Shown here: one piece after another, positions 7,720 through 16,292 of the stretch
How positions within the stretch are numbered: position 1 is the stretch's first letter
How the letters are laid out: every line of letters starts with the position of its first letter
Assembly (NCBI GenBank): GCA_038258425.1
Contig: JBBSPV010000038.1
Location: forward strand, 1 to 37,708
DNA length: 37,708 nucleotides
Reading direction: 5' to 3'
Source of the DNA: DATLGB01 sp038258425
GTDB taxonomy: Bacteria; Actinomycetota; Thermoleophilia; Solirubrobacterales; Solirubrobacteraceae
The notes under the pieces: generated by a model
What the model was told of the DNA's origin: nothing
Database searches by the model: none
The model's input: only the letters and a program-made list of their open reading frames with translations
Made by a program: the position numbers and the translations under genes

Positions 7720-8474
7720 CCGTGCTCCACTCCGAGCCAGCGGCGCTGGGCCTCCGGGTCGTTCTTGAGCTCGTTCGCCGTGGTCTCGGCGAAGATCCGC
7801 CCGGCGACCATCACGAGCTGGCGTTCGGCCATCGCCGTCGCCATGGCCAGGTTCTGCTCGACGACGAGCACCGCCAGGCCGTCCTCGGCCAGGCCGTGGA
7901 ACGTGTCGATCAGGCCCTGGATGATCGTCGGGGCCAGGCCCTCGGAGGGCTCGTCCATGATCAACAGCTTCGGGTTGGTCAGCAGCGCGCGGCCGATGGC
8001 GAGCATCTGCTGCTCGCCGCCGGAGAGCTGCATGCCGCCGTGCTGGCGGCGCTGGGCGAGGCGGGGGAACAGCTCGTAGACCGCGGTGGGCGTCCAGCGG
8101 TGCTCGCCGCGTCGTGGCGCCGCCATCCGCAGGTGCTCGTCCACGGTCAGCGACTCGAACAGCCGCCGGCCCTGGGGGACGTAGCCGATGCCGAGGCCCG
8201 CGACCTTGTACGAGGCCCGGCCGACGAGCTCCTGACCCTGGAAGCGGATGGAGCCCGTCGAGGTGGCCGGGCGGATCTGCATGATCGCGTTGCAGAGCGT
8301 CGTCTTGCCCATCCCGTTGCGGCCGATCAGGGAGACGGGCTCGTGGCCCATGTCGAAGGAGACGCGCTGCAGCACGTGGGCGCGCCCGTAGAAGGCGTCG
8401 AGGTCCTTGACCGCCAGCAGCGGCTCGGCCTCCCCGGTGGGGCCGGGCGAGGCGGCGGTCTCCGAGCTGCTCAC
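7716..8474 (-). CDS. livF: Branched-chain amino-acid-type ABC transporter ATPase LivF
   Basis: This 252-aa ATPase is one of the two nucleotide-binding subunits of a Liv/Urt-type (HAAT) importer on the cytoplasmic membrane face. The Walker A is GRNGMGKTT (51-59), the signature is LSGGEQQ and the Walker B LLIMDEPSEGL is followed by VEQN. The compact size and GIGYVPQGRRLFESLTV distinguish LivF from LivG. An extra 15-residue polar N-terminus precedes the domain. The GTG start overlaps the livG stop (GTGA). Liv-type importers carry branched-chain amino acids, urea, amides or aromatic acids, so the name does not fix the substrate. Confidence 0.93.
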   Translation of the reverse strand: MSSSETAASPGPTGEAEPLLAVKDLDAFYGRAHVLQRVSFDMGHEPVSLIGRNGMGKTTLCNAIMQIRPATSTGSIRFQGQELVGRASYKVAGLGIGYVPQGRRLFESLTVDEHLRMAAPRRGEHRWTPTAVYELFPRLAQRRQHGGMQLSGGEQQMLAIGRALLTNPKLLIMDEPSEGLAPTIIQGLIDTFHGLAEDGLAVLVVEQNLAMATAMAERQLVMVAGRIFAETTANELKNDPEAQRRWLGVEHG

Positions 8475-9265
8475 GACGTCACCTCGATGTCCCCGTCGAC
8501 CACGCGCCCGCCGAGGTAGACCTCCTGGACGAGCGCGTCGGTGCGGATCTCCTCCGGGCTGCCCTCGACGATCTTCTTGCCGTCGTGCATGACGGTGACC
8601 GAGTTCGCGACGCGCAGGGCGACGTCCATGTCGTGCTCGATGAGGATCAGCGTGATCGCCGGGTCGAGCTGCAGCAGCAGGTCGGTGAGGGCCACACGCT
8701 CGCCGCGCGAGAGTCCGGAGGCGGGCTCGTCGAGCAGCATGAGCTTCGGGTCCGACGCGCGCGCCATGCCCACCTCGAGCTGGCGCTGCTCCCCGTGCGA
8801 GAGTGCGCCCACGAGCGCGTCGATCTTGTCCTGGAGCCCGACCGCGGCGGCCATCTCACGGGCGCGCTCGCGCATCTCGCCGTCGGCCGGCGTCCGCCAG
8901 ACCCGGCGGTGCCCGCCGCGCGTGCCGAGCACGGACAGGTAGAGGTTGTCCTCGACGCTCAGCCCGAGGAACAGACGGGACTTCTGGTAGGTGCGGCCCA
9001 TGCCCAGCCGGGTGCGGCCGGGGGCGCGGATCTCGCCGACGTCCTGGCCGAGGAAGGTGATCGTCCCCGAGGTCGCGGGGATGTCCCCCGAGATCACGTT
9101 GAACAACGTCGTCTTCCCCGCCCCGTTGGGACCGAGGATGGCCCGGCGCTCGCCGTGAGCGACGTCGAGGTCGACGTCGCTCACGGCATCCAGGCCGCCG
9201 AACCGCCGGCCGACCCCGCGCAGGGCGAGGATCGGCTCGGCGGACTCGGTGCTCACGGCGGCCAC
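8471..9265 (-). CDS. livG: Branched-chain amino-acid-type ABC transporter ATPase LivG
   Basis: This 264-aa ATPase is the second nucleotide-binding subunit. The Walker A is GPNGAGKTT (45-53) and the signature is LSHGEQRQLEVGMA, with His where Gly is usual, common in LivG. The Walker B is LMLLDEPASGLS, followed by LIEHDMDVAL. GRTYQKSRLF at the Q-loop is LivG-like. I used the GTG at 9265, 6 nt after the livK stop. A second in-frame GTG three codons in (9256) is also possible. It pairs with LivF and docks on LivH/LivM. Confidence 0.92.
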   Translation of the reverse strand: MAAVSTESAEPILALRGVGRRFGGLDAVSDVDLDVAHGERRAILGPNGAGKTTLFNVISGDIPATSGTITFLGQDVGEIRAPGRTRLGMGRTYQKSRLFLGLSVEDNLYLSVLGTRGGHRRVWRTPADGEMRERAREMAAAVGLQDKIDALVGALSHGEQRQLEVGMARASDPKLMLLDEPASGLSRGERVALTDLLLQLDPAITLILIEHDMDVALRVANSVTVMHDGKKIVEGSPEEIRTDALVQEVYLGGRVVDGDIEVTS

Positions 9266-9271
9266 GTGCGA

Positions 9272-10783
9272 CTACCCGACGACCTTGACCGGCTGGGACT
9301 TGCCGAGCCACGGCAGGCTGCGCTTCTCGCAGCCCGGGAACTTGCGTCCCGGCGCCGGGGTCGAGGCGCTGAACGTCCCGCCGAAGGTCTGGTCGACCTC
9401 CGGGATCTTCGCCACCGTCTTGACCGCCAGCTTGCCATCCTTCATGTACAGCTGCTGGACGAACACGTCGGTGATCGCCTGCCGGTTGTCGTCGAGCTTG
9501 ATCTCGCCGTACGGCGCCGGCAGCGTCGTCTTCGCCAGCGCGGCCTGCAGCTTCTTCTGGCCGCCGGAGAGGTCGCCCTTGACGGCCTCCAGACCCTTGA
9601 TCAGCCCCCACGTGTTCACGTAGTAGCCGTACGTGAACGTGCTCGAGGCCTGCGGGGCCGCGTCACCGCCGGGCGGGATGGTCTTGAACCACTTGCCGAT
9701 GATGTTGTTCGCGTAGTCCTTCGCCGCGGGGGTGTCCAGGTCGCCGGCCGTGCCCGCGCCGCCGATGTAGGCGCCCGACACGCGCGGACCGAGCTGCTCG
9801 AACTGCCCCGGAGTGCCCCAGAACAGGTTGCCGACGAACTTCTTGGAGTCGATCGGCCCCTTGGCCTGCTCGTAGGCCTTCAGGAACGGGATGAGCCCCG
9901 CGCCGCCGACCGCCACGAATGTCCCGTCCACGTCGGAGGGCAGCTGCTGGGCGAAGGACGAGTAGTCCGTCGTGTTCAGCGGCGGGAACACCCGCTTGGT
10001 GATCTGCCCGCCCGCGGCGCAGAAGTCGGCGATGAAGCCCGCCGTCGACGTCCAGCCGAAGGAGTAGTCGTCGGAGATGACCGCCGCCTTCTTCCAGCCC
10101 AGCTGGTTGTAGGCGATGTCCCCGAGGCCGGCGTTCCACTGCGCGCCGTCGCCGTTGAAGCGGAAGAAGTTCGGCGCCTGCACCTTGAGCGTCGTGTCCT
10201 GTGCGCCCGCGGAGCCGTCGACGAAGGTCTTGTCCGGGTGCTGCTTGGCGTAGTTGGCCACGGCGATCGACTCGTCGCCCGACAGCGGCCCGACCATGAC
10301 GTCGGCGCCCAGCTGCTCCATCAGCCGGCGCGTCTCCTTGATCACGGTCGCGGAGGTGTCATCGCCGCAGCCGACGCCGACGAGCTTGATCGGGTGTCCG
10401 CCGATCGCGCCGCCGGTGAAGCCGTCCTTGGGCTTGTTCGGGTTCTTCGGCTTCGCGCCGGCGAACTGGGACAGGGCGGAGACCGCGCCGGCCATGTTCT
10501 GGTTGTCGAAGGAGCCGAAGGCGCCCTGGCACTCCGACATGATCGCGAGCTTGATCGGCGACTTCGAGCCGCCGCTGCGCGGCTTGACGGCCGGCTGCGG
10601 GTCGGGATAGCTGCTGGCCGGCGCCGGCGTGCCGGACGCCGTCTTGGTCGTCTTGGAGTCCTTCTTCGACGACGAGCTGCTGCTGTTGTCGCTCGATCCA
10701 CAGCCGGCCGCGGCGAGCGCGGCGACGGCCAAGGACGCCGCGAGCCACGCCGGTCGGGACCCCACTCCACGTGCTGCTCTCAT
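9272..10783 (-). CDS. livK: Periplasmic/lipoprotein substrate-binding protein of Liv-type importer
   Basis: This 503-aa extracellular receptor captures the solute for the importer. A basic N-terminus and hydrophobic segment end at AAAGC, so Cys28 is the probable lipidation site. A Ser/Lys-rich tether (about 29-60) leads to the type I periplasmic-binding fold. Family marks include GGHPIKLVGVGCGDD, VMVGPLSGDESIAVANYA and the late YGYYVNTWGLIKGLEAV. It is about 100 residues longer than E. coli LivK, mainly from the tether and C-terminal extension. The ATG has a strong GGAGGAGAGG ribosome site. A 77-bp gap with a hairpin precedes it, unlike the other joints in this operon. The ligand cannot be inferred with confidence. 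Confidence 0.9.
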   Translation of the reverse strand: MRAARGVGSRPAWLAASLAVAALAAAGCGSSDNSSSSSSKKDSKTTKTASGTPAPASSYPDPQPAVKPRSGGSKSPIKLAIMSECQGAFGSFDNQNMAGAVSALSQFAGAKPKNPNKPKDGFTGGAIGGHPIKLVGVGCGDDTSATVIKETRRLMEQLGADVMVGPLSGDESIAVANYAKQHPDKTFVDGSAGAQDTTLKVQAPNFFRFNGDGAQWNAGLGDIAYNQLGWKKAAVISDDYSFGWTSTAGFIADFCAAGGQITKRVFPPLNTTDYSSFAQQLPSDVDGTFVAVGGAGLIPFLKAYEQAKGPIDSKKFVGNLFWGTPGQFEQLGPRVSGAYIGGAGTAGDLDTPAAKDYANNIIGKWFKTIPPGGDAAPQASSTFTYGYYVNTWGLIKGLEAVKGDLSGGQKKLQAALAKTTLPAPYGEIKLDDNRQAITDVFVQQLYMKDGKLAVKTVAKIPEVDQTFGGTFSASTPAPGRKFPGCEKRSLPWLGKSQPVKVVG

Positions 10784-10800
10784 ACCCTCTCCTCCTCCGT

Positions 10801-10817
10801 GTCGCGCTGCGCGCGAC
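10801..10817 (-). other. Hairpin in the leader just upstream of livK
   Basis: This is a perfect 7-bp inverted repeat, GTCGCGC ... GCGCGAC, with a 3-nt loop, in the 77-bp gap between livM and livK and just upstream of the livK ribosome-binding site. No T-run follows, so it is not a canonical terminator. It could block 3'-5' decay or set separate expression of the binding protein relative to the permeases. Confidence 0.4.
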
Positions 10818-10860
10818 GAATGACCTGATTGACCTACCTGGCCGTGCTTCGGCCCCCTGC

Positions 10861-11898
10861 TCAGCCCGCCGCCGAGAGCTCCGTCGGCCGGCGTTCGTCG
10901 GCGACGTCCTCCTCCGACCGGCGGCGTCCCGCGATCGCCCGCTCCCACAGACCGATGAGGCCGTTCGGGGAGACGAGGACGATGACGAGGAACACCACGC
11001 CGATCAACGTGTGGAAGCGGTCGCCGATGAACGAGACGTCCTGCGCGTAGTTGTTGAGGATCACGAACACCAGGGCGCCGAGCCAGGCCCCTTCGAGGCG
11101 GAACAGCCCGCCGATGACCGCGATCACGAGGACGTCGATGGTGGCGCTCAGCCCGATCGTCGACGGCGCGATCTGCGCGTTCCACCAGACGAAGAGGACG
11201 CCGGCGACCGCCGCGACGAACCCGGCGAACCCGAACGCGAGCGTCCGGTGCAGGGAGACGTTGTAGCCGAGCGAGCTCATCCGGACCGGGTCGTCGCGGA
11301 TCCCCTGCAGGGTGAGCCCGAACGGCGTGCGGGCGACGTAGCGCAGCAGCGCGTAGAGCACGAGCGCGACCGCGAGCGTCACGAAGTACAGCCGCTCGGG
11401 ATGGGCCGTGCGGCTGATCACGTCGGGGATCGGGATACCGCTGATGCCGCCGAAGCCGGAGACCTTCGTGACCTGGCCGAAGAAGAGGTTGGCGATCACG
11501 GAGAACACGAGCGTGATCATCAGGAAGTAGATCCCGAAGCTCCGGCTGGCCAGCGCGCCGAACACGAGCGCCACGACCACCGCGATCCCGATCGCCACGG
11601 GGAGCGCCGGCAGCTCGGCCCAGCCGAGGTTGAGGCCCTTCGTGTTGCCCGTCGTCGTGAGGTTGCCGAGCGCGAAGCCGGCGACCCCGTAGATCGCGAC
11701 CTGCGCGAGGGACACCATCCCGCCGTAGGCCGAGAGGAAGATCAGGCTGGCGGCGGCCGTCCCGAGGATGAGCATCTGCGTCAGCAGCGTGCTGATCCAG
11801 TACTCGCTGAAGATCAGCGGCGCGAACAGCGCCACGAGCACGAGGCCGGCGCCGACCATCCGGTCCGGGGTGCTCGTGAGCCGGCGGGCGGCGCTCAC
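10861..11898 (-). CDS. livM: Branched-chain amino-acid-type ABC transporter permease LivM
   Basis: This 345-aa inner-membrane permease forms the translocation path with LivH. There are about nine or ten hydrophobic segments; the first is around residues 15-35 (GAGLVLVALFAPLIF). LivM family marks are YGGMVSLAQVAIYGVAGFA, RSFGIYFLMITLVFS, the EAA-like ATPase-contact loop with GIRDDPVRMSSLGYNV, and LEGAWLGALVFVILNNYA. The Arg/Glu-rich C-terminal tail is cytoplasmic. The GTG start makes a GTGA overlap with livH. The length is normal for the family. Confidence 0.93.
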   Translation of the reverse strand: MSAARRLTSTPDRMVGAGLVLVALFAPLIFSEYWISTLLTQMLILGTAAASLIFLSAYGGMVSLAQVAIYGVAGFALGNLTTTGNTKGLNLGWAELPALPVAIGIAVVVALVFGALASRSFGIYFLMITLVFSVIANLFFGQVTKVSGFGGISGIPIPDVISRTAHPERLYFVTLAVALVLYALLRYVARTPFGLTLQGIRDDPVRMSSLGYNVSLHRTLAFGFAGFVAAVAGVLFVWWNAQIAPSTIGLSATIDVLVIAVIGGLFRLEGAWLGALVFVILNNYAQDVSFIGDRFHTLIGVVFLVIVLVSPNGLIGLWERAIAGRRRSEEDVADERRPTELSAAG

Positions 11899-12956
11899 GC
11901 CGGGCGTCCGAACAGGCCGAGGGGGCGGACGGCAAGCACGATCGCCAGCAGCACGAAGGTGAAGATGATCGCGTAGAACGTGTAGTCCGACGGCAGGTAG
12001 GCGGCCGCGAAGTTCGTCGTGAGGCCGAGCAGCAGCGCGCCGATGGCGGCGCCGCCCAGCGAGCCCATGCCGCCGATGATCACGACGATCAGGGAGTTCA
12101 GCAGCCAGTTGGCGTCGACGCCCGGGGCGAGGCTCGCGAAGGAGCCGCCGATCACGCCGCCGATCCCGGCGAGGGCGGAGCCGACGAGGAAGGCGATCGC
12201 AAAGGTCAGCTGGATGTTGATGCCCATCGCCGACACCATCTCGCGGTCGTCGACGCCGGCGCGGATCACCATCCCGGTACGCGTCCGCTTGAGCCAGAAC
12301 CACAGGCCGGCCCCGATCACGAGGCCGATGCCGAGGATGATCAGGCGCGTCAGCGTGTACTGCACGCCGGCGACCTTGAGGTCGATGAACTTGTCGAAGG
12401 ACGCCGGCCAGGACATGTCCTGCGCGACCCCGCCGAAGATGCCGAGCATCTGGTCGGCGAGGATGATCGACACGGCGATGGTGATCAGCGCCTGCCGCAG
12501 GTCCTCGCCCTGGTTCCAGCGCAGGAAGAGCTGCTGCATGAGCAGGCCGACGCCCGCGACGACCGCCGCGCCGGCGACGAGCGGCAGGATCCACTGCGCG
12601 AAGGAGACCTGGGCGCTCGAGAGGCCGACGCCCGAGTCGCCGCCGACCATGCTGCGCTGCAGCCGCAGCGCGATGTAGCCCCCGAGGAGGAAGAACGCGC
12701 CGTGGGCCATGTTGACGACCCGCATGAGGCCGAAGATCAGCGTGAACCCGCTCGCCACCACGAAGTACAGGGCGGCCGCGGTCAGGCCGTTGAGGAGCGT
12801 GATGAGGAAGTCCTTGGGGTCCGAGACCGCCGAGCCGAACGACGTCCCGCTCGCGATGAAGAGGACCCAGACGACCGGGAAGACGACGACGAGGACCAGC
12901 AGCGCGCGGCCGACAAGGCGAAGCGCTCGAAGGGTCGATGCGTTCCGGACGGCCAC
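11895..12956 (-). CDS. livH: Branched-chain amino-acid-type ABC transporter permease LivH
   Basis: This 353-aa permease has a first membrane segment at about residues 15-35 (LVGRALLVLVVVFPVVWVLF), longer at the N-terminus than E. coli LivH. The conserved block LLNGLTAAALYFVVASGFTL is followed by IFGLMRVVNMAHGAFFLLGGYIA (quoted here as the block's start and end). The ATPase-contact loop RAGVDDREMVSAMGIN and the GGMGSLGGAAIGALLLG segment are intact. The GTG at 12956 has no Shine-Dalgarno but lies 9 nt downstream of a TACGGT -10 box with a TTGCGT -35, so the message may be nearly leaderless. livH therefore probably starts a transport operon even though the amidase ends only 44 nt upstream. Confidence 0.9.
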   Translation of the reverse strand: MAVRNASTLRALRLVGRALLVLVVVFPVVWVLFIASGTSFGSAVSDPKDFLITLLNGLTAAALYFVVASGFTLIFGLMRVVNMAHGAFFLLGGYIALRLQRSMVGGDSGVGLSSAQVSFAQWILPLVAGAAVVAGVGLLMQQLFLRWNQGEDLRQALITIAVSIILADQMLGIFGGVAQDMSWPASFDKFIDLKVAGVQYTLTRLIILGIGLVIGAGLWFWLKRTRTGMVIRAGVDDREMVSAMGINIQLTFAIAFLVGSALAGIGGVIGGSFASLAPGVDANWLLNSLIVVIIGGMGSLGGAAIGALLLGLTTNFAAAYLPSDYTFYAIIFTFVLLAIVLAVRPLGLFGRPA

Positions 12957-12965
12957 TTCGGCGCG

Positions 12966-12995
12966 ACCGTACCACCGGGACTTGGCGCAACGCAA
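12966..12995 (-). promoter_or_regulatory. livH: Putative livH promoter (-35 TTGCGT, 18 bp, -10 TACGGT)
   Basis: On the minus strand TTGCGT (12995-12990) and TACGGT (12971-12966) are separated by 18 bp and lie in the gap after the amidase. The -10 is 9 nt from the livH GTG, and no ribosome site is seen, which fits a short-leader or leaderless actinobacterial transcript. An AT-rich motif (13001-13014, with TATCGA) lies directly upstream and overlaps the amidase stop codon. Confidence 0.5.
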
Positions 12996-13000
12996 GTGAC

Positions 13001-14254
13001 TTATCGAGAATCGGTTGTGGCGCCCTCGAGCGCGAGCGCCGCCTCGAGCACGAGGGAGGCGCGCCGGCCCGCGAGCTGCACTTCGCCCAGCGCGATGGCC
13101 GGCCAGCCCAGAGAGCTGAACGGCCTCGTGTAGGCCGAGAAGGCGATTCGCAGCTCCAGCTCGTCGGCGCCGGCCGGCGGCAGGTCCGCGAACCCCAGGG
13201 TGGGTGACAGGACGAGATCCACCGCGGGGTCGTCCACCGCCGCGCGGCGCCACGCCTCCAGCGCGCGCCGGGCCCGCGCCTCGACGGCCGGCTCGATCCC
13301 CTGCGCCGCGTCGAGCTTGGCCCGCACCGTCGGCCCGTAGTCGTCACGGCGGCTCGGGAAGGTCGCGCGGTGGGCGGCGGCGGCCTCCGCGTAGAAGACG
13401 GGCCACGTGTCCCCCGCGGGAACGGGGAGCGTGACCTCGGCGACGTCGGCGCCGAGCGCCTCGAGCGTCGCCGCGGGCTCCAGGGCGCGCTCGTCCACGG
13501 CGGGCGAGCCGCCGTCCGCGGCGCCGAGGCTCGGCGGCGCGGTGAGGACGCCGACCCGCAGGCCGCGGAGGTCCCCCCGGCCCTCCGCCACCGCCGGGAC
13601 GCCGGCCAGCACCGCGGCGGCGACCGCGCAGTCGCCGGCCGTGCGCGCCATCGGACCCACCGTGTCGTAGCTCGGGACCAGCGGATGGACGCCGTCGACG
13701 GGCACGTCGCCCCAGGCCGGCTTGAAGCCGACGACGCCGCACGCCGCGGCCGGCAGGCGCACCGAGCCACCGGTGTCCGTGCCGATCGCCAGGGGCACGA
13801 GGCCGCCGGCCAGGGCGGCCGCGTTGCCCGCGCTGGAGCCGCCGGCGATCCGCCCCGGCGCGCGCGGGTTCACGACGTCGCCCCAGTGCGCGTTCTGGCC
13901 GCAGACGCCCCAGGCGAACTCGTCGGCGTTGGCCTTGCCCACGACGATCGCCCCCTCCGCCTCCAGCCGGGTGACCGCGGTCGCCGAGCGCGCCGGGACG
14001 TGGTCGGCGTAGATCGAGGACGCGTAGGTCGTGCGCACGCCCGCGGTGTCGATGAGGTCCTTGACGAGCACGGGCACGCCGGCGAGCCGGCCGCGAGGGC
14101 CCGCCCGGGCCCGGGCGAGCGCCCGCTCGGCGCACGTGGTGATCACGGCGTTGAGGTGGGCGCCGTCGGCCAGGCGCTCGAGTGCCGCGCTCACCACGGC
14201 CTCCGGGTCGAGGGTCCCCGCCCGCACCGCGGCGGCGATCTGCGCCGCGGTCAC
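13001..14254 (-). CDS. Amidase signature-family hydrolase
   Basis: This 417-aa amidase signature enzyme should hydrolyse a carboxamide to acid plus ammonia or amine. The Ser-cisSer-Lys triad is complete: Lys65 in VLVKDL, Ser140 in the GGSSAG loop and Ser164 in GTDTGGSVRLPAA. It is shorter than GatA or AtzF (about 450-600) and lacks the AtzF C-terminal extension, so it is a plain catabolic amidase. The GTG start overlaps the RidA-like stop (GTGA). The stop is 44 nt before livH. Liberated ammonia could be one reason the operon includes an importer. Urea-derived, heterocyclic-ring-opened or aryl amide substrates are all possible. Confidence 0.92.
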   Translation of the reverse strand: MTAAQIAAAVRAGTLDPEAVVSAALERLADGAHLNAVITTCAERALARARAGPRGRLAGVPVLVKDLIDTAGVRTTYASSIYADHVPARSATAVTRLEAEGAIVVGKANADEFAWGVCGQNAHWGDVVNPRAPGRIAGGSSAGNAAALAGGLVPLAIGTDTGGSVRLPAAACGVVGFKPAWGDVPVDGVHPLVPSYDTVGPMARTAGDCAVAAAVLAGVPAVAEGRGDLRGLRVGVLTAPPSLGAADGGSPAVDERALEPAATLEALGADVAEVTLPVPAGDTWPVFYAEAAAAHRATFPSRRDDYGPTVRAKLDAAQGIEPAVEARARRALEAWRRAAVDDPAVDLVLSPTLGFADLPPAGADELELRIAFSAYTRPFSSLGWPAIALGEVQLAGRRASLVLEAALALEGATTDSR

Positions 14255-14640
14255 GGCCCGAGGTACGCGATCGCCTCGACCTCGAGCCTGGCCCCGGGCA
14301 CCGCGAGGCGGCTGACCTCGACCAGGGTGCTCGCGGGCCGGGCGGTCCCGAAGAAGGCCTGACGGACCGGGTTGATCCGCGGCCGGTCGTCGACGTCGAG
14401 CAGGAAGACCGTGACCTTGACCACGTCGCCGGCCGCGGCGCCCGCCGCGGCGAGCACGCGGCCGAGGATGGCGAACACCGCTTCGGCCTGGGCCACGACG
14501 TCGTCGGCGCCGACCAGGGCGCCGTCGGCGGCGACGGGGACGATGCCCGAGACGTAGAGCGCGTCCCCGGCGCGGACGGCATCCGCGTAGTGGCTGATCG
14601 GCTCGGCCAGGCCGGGCACGTCGAGCTCCTCGCGGCTCAC
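14251..14640 (-). CDS. RidA/YjgF-family protein lacking the catalytic arginine
   Basis: This 129-aa protein has the chorismate-mutase-like RidA fold: SHYADAVRAGDALYVSG, VFAILGRVLAAAG, DVVKVTVFLLDVDD and a C-terminal LEVEAIAYLG. In imine deaminases such as E. coli RidA the motif PARSxVEV supplies a catalytic Arg (Arg105). Here the aligned stretch is PASTLVEV, with Ser104 in its place. That puts it among the divergent Rid subfamilies, which do not act on 2-aminoacrylate and often sit in catabolic operons. It starts in a GTGA overlap with the ThDP-enzyme gene. A role in hydrolysing an imine, enamine or reactive intermediate of this pathway is inferred only. Confidence 0.88.
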   Translation of the reverse strand: MSREELDVPGLAEPISHYADAVRAGDALYVSGIVPVAADGALVGADDVVAQAEAVFAILGRVLAAAGAAAGDVVKVTVFLLDVDDRPRINPVRQAFFGTARPASTLVEVSRLAVPGARLEVEAIAYLGP

Positions 14641-16292
14641 GACGCCGCCGCGCGCAGCTCGGAGAGGGTCTGGCGCGGCGTGATCGCCTCGGGATCGACG
14701 CGCAGCTCGATCACGGCCGGGCCGCCGCAGGCCAGCGCCTCGTCGAGCGCGGCGCCGACGTCGGCCGTGCGCTCCACCAGCGCGCCGTGGGCGCCGAAGG
14801 CCCGCGCGTAGGCGACGAAGTCCGGGTTGCGCAGGTCCGTGCCCACCACCCGGCCCGGGTAGCGGCGCTCCTGGTGCATGCGGATGGTGCCGTACATGCC
14901 GTTGTTGACGATGAGGACGACCACCGCGAGCGCCTCCTGCACGGCGGTGGCAAGCTCCTGGCCGGTCATGAGGAAGTCGCCGTCCCCGGACAGGCAGACC
15001 ACGCGCCGGTCCGGGTGCAGCGCCTTGGCGGCGACCGCGGCGGGGAAGCCGTAGCCCATGCAGCCGCTGCGGGGAGCCAGCTGGGTCCCGTAGCGCCGGA
15101 AGGCGTAGAAGCGGTGGGCCCAGACCGTGAAGTTGCCGGCGCCGCAGGTCAGGATGCCGTGCGGCCCGAGTCGCTCGCGCAGGGCGGCCATGACGCCGGA
15201 GAGCTGCAGCGCGCCCGGCAGCTCCCGGGGATCGTCGAGCGTCGCGGCGTAGGCGGCGTGGGCGGCCTCCAACAGCCCCTCCCGGGCGCTCGCGCCCGGG
15301 GCGGGCAGCGCGCGGGCCGCGGCGGCGAAGGCCTCCACGCCGGAGACGATGCCCAGCTCGGGCTCGTAGACCGCGCCGAGCTCGTCCGGGTCGGGGTGCA
15401 CGTGCACGAGCCGCTGGCGCGGGACCGGCACGTCGAGCAGCGTGTAGCCGGCCGTCGGGATCTCGCCGAGCCGGCCGCCGACGGCCAGCAGCACGTCGGC
15501 GTCGCGGATGCGCTGCGCGAGCGCCGGGTCCATGCCGAGTCCGGCGTGGCCCGCGTAGGCCGGCGAGTCGTTGTCGACGTAGTCCTGGCAGCGGAAGGAG
15601 GCCGCCACCGGGACGGCCTGGGCCTCGGCGAAGGCGACGACGTCCTCGGCGGCGCGGGCGCTCCAACCGCCCTCCCCGACGATGGCCAGCGGCCGCCGGG
15701 CCTCGCGCAGCAGCGCCTGCAGGCGCTCGAGCGCGTCCGGGGTCGGGCCGCCGGCGGCGGGCGCGCGGGCCACCGCGTCGCGAACGTCGATCTCGTCCGT
15801 GAGCATGTCCTCCGGCAGGGCGACGACGACCGGCCCGGGACGGCCACTGGTCGCCACCGCGAACGCCCGGGCCATGACCTCGGGCAGCCGCGCCGCGTCC
15901 TCCACCTGGGTCGCCCACTTGGCGACCGGGCCGAAGACGGCGCGGTAGTCGAGCTCCTGGAAGCCCTCGCGGCCGGCGGCGCCGCGCGCCACCTGGCCGA
16001 CGAGCAGCAGCATCGGGGTGGAGTCCTGAAAGGCCGTGTGCACGCCGACGCTCGCGTGCGTCGCGCCCGGCCCGCGCGTCACGAGACAGACGCCGGGGCG
16101 GCCGGTGAGCTTGCCGTAGGCCTCGGCCATGTTGGCCGCGCCGCCCTCCTGGCGGCAGACCACGAGCCGCAGCGGCGCGTCGCGCAGCGCGTCGAGCACG
16201 GCGAGGTAGCTCTCGCCGGGCACGCCGAACGCCAGCTCGGTGCCGTGCAGCACGAGCTGGTCGACGAGCACCTGACCGCCGCTGCGCGTCAC
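14637..16292 (-). CDS. ThDP-dependent acetolactate-synthase-like enzyme
   Basis: This 551-aa ThDP enzyme of the acetolactate synthase / benzoylformate decarboxylase superfamily either decarboxylates a 2-oxoacid or ligates its acyl carbanion. The N-terminal PYR domain carries the activating Glu49 (VVCRQEGGAANMAEAY). The middle domain spans about 190-330, and the PP domain has the cofactor motif LSGDGDFLMTGQEL with VNNGMYGT about 25 residues on. The IlvB regulatory partner is absent, which argues against biosynthetic acetolactate synthase. The full length and GTGA coupling to the cupin upstream and the RidA-like gene downstream place it in the catabolic set. The substrate is unknown. Confidence 0.9.
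   Translation of the reverse strand: MTRSGGQVLVDQLVLHGTELAFGVPGESYLAVLDALRDAPLRLVVCRQEGGAANMAEAYGKLTGRPGVCLVTRGPGATHASVGVHTAFQDSTPMLLLVGQVARGAAGREGFQELDYRAVFGPVAKWATQVEDAARLPEVMARAFAVATSGRPGPVVVALPEDMLTDEIDVRDAVARAPAAGGPTPDALERLQALLREARRPLAIVGEGGWSARAAEDVVAFAEAQAVPVAASFRCQDYVDNDSPAYAGHAGLGMDPALAQRIRDADVLLAVGGRLGEIPTAGYTLLDVPVPRQRLVHVHPDPDELGAVYEPELGIVSGVEAFAAAARALPAPGASAREGLLEAAHAAYAATLDDPRELPGALQLSGVMAALRERLGPHGILTCGAGNFTVWAHRFYAFRRYGTQLAPRSGCMGYGFPAAVAAKALHPDRRVVCLSGDGDFLMTGQELATAVQEALAVVVLIVNNGMYGTIRMHQERRYPGRVVGTDLRNPDFVAYARAFGAHGALVERTADVGAALDEALACGGPAVIELRVDPEAITPRQTLSELRAAAS

Noticed and set aside
10771..11976. Long plus-strand frames opposite livM, the Mo-hydroxylase and others
   Set aside because: Compositions are dominated by Arg, Asp, Gly, Val, His or Arg/Ala/Pro and lack any motif; the opposite strand encodes clear families in each case.
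10861..13770. A 969-codon minus-strand frame covering livM and upstream DNA
   Set aside because: Only the LivM part has protein-like sequence and membrane segments. The upstream part is an out-of-frame reading of livH and the amidase.
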